From Planctomycetota bacterium (GTDB taxonomy: Bacteria; Planctomycetota; Planctomycetia; Pirellulales; Thermoguttaceae), in contig JAUWPQ010000013.1 of the NCBI GenBank assembly GCA_030611515.1, positions 1-34,200 on the forward strand: a stretch of DNA of 34,200 bases, written 5' to 3'. Every line of letters starts with the position of its first letter. The first letter of the stretch is position 1. Shown in pieces: positions 34,124-34,200 of the stretch. The notes beneath the pieces are model-generated. The model had not been told where the DNA came from. It ran no database searches and saw only the letters and a program-made list of their open reading frames with translations. The translations under genes and the position numbers were made by a program.

Positions 34124-34200
34124 GTTATTCTCCCAAGTCTGGACCAATCCTACACAACTTTCAACCTAAAGTCGTGGTCCAGTTTCATGGGGCCAGTATA

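Larger units (their letters stand above)
32837..34195 (-). mobile_element. IS3-family insertion sequence, about 1.36 kb
   Basis: Terminal inverted repeats: TGGCCCCAT at 32837 and its complement ending at 34195, then four mismatches, then CTnGACCACG on both sides. Size and two overlapping frames (orfA, orfB) fit the IS3 family. No exact target duplication is visible (AGG on the left, GTA on the right). A second CTGGACCAC motif at 32994 and a small hairpin at 32895-32919 (GCGAAACC/GGTTTCGC) lie in the roughly 170 bases between the left end and orfB, which is more non-coding DNA than most IS3 elements carry. Confidence 0.75.

Noticed and set aside
30722-34195. Composite transposon carrying the AAA+ ATPase
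   Set aside because: The two flanking elements belong to different families, so they cannot form a classical composite transposon.

Overview
The window reads as a planctomycete chromosome segment (probably Pirellulales or a close relative). Evidence: two prepilin-like DUF1559 proteins with the C-terminal H-X9-DG motif, a PEP-CTERM protein, an ECF sigma factor coupled to a FecR/LamG membrane protein, Tat-exported carbohydrate-active enzymes, and many short interspersed repeats. GC content is high throughout except around the ATPase gene near 32 kb. The species call is inference.

Positions 1-17260 form one long same-strand array (minus) that starts with the sigma factor at 17260 and runs leftwards: sigma factor, FecR/LamG anti-sigma-like protein (ATGA overlap), PEP-CTERM protein, two DUF1559 pseudopilin-like proteins, a small lipoprotein, then five large exported enzymes or enzyme-like proteins: an alpha-N-acetylglucosaminidase-like protein, an unassigned alpha-helical-barrel protein, a heparinase II/III-like lyase, a DUF6259 protein and a GH38-like protein that runs off the left edge. 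A GH27 alpha-galactosidase diverges from the sigma factor. Together this looks like a polysaccharide-use locus without SusC/SusD, possibly for a glycosaminoglycan-like or other amino-sugar polymer, under its own ECF sigma/FecR pair.

Positions 19257-20430 hold a transposase remnant, a possible small structured RNA with terminator, and the RNase P RNA gene (minus strand). Positions 20549-30721 are housekeeping: radical SAM protein (minus), then FHA protein, RsgA, HflX, an SDR oxidoreductase, an RluA-type pseudouridine synthase, a REP-associated Y1 transposase, aconitase and endonuclease IV (all plus). Several gene ends here coincide with short repeats; an 18-bp REP-like repeat occurs nine times between 20.4 and 29.8 kb, including inside the transposase gene that probably mobilises it.

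Positions 30722-34200 are a mobile cluster: an IS1-like transposase, an AT-richer AAA+ ATPase gene apparently cut short by the next element, and an IS3-type element with overlapping orfA/orfB and an A9 slippery run. No CRISPR array, tRNA or 5S/16S/23S rRNA gene was seen.
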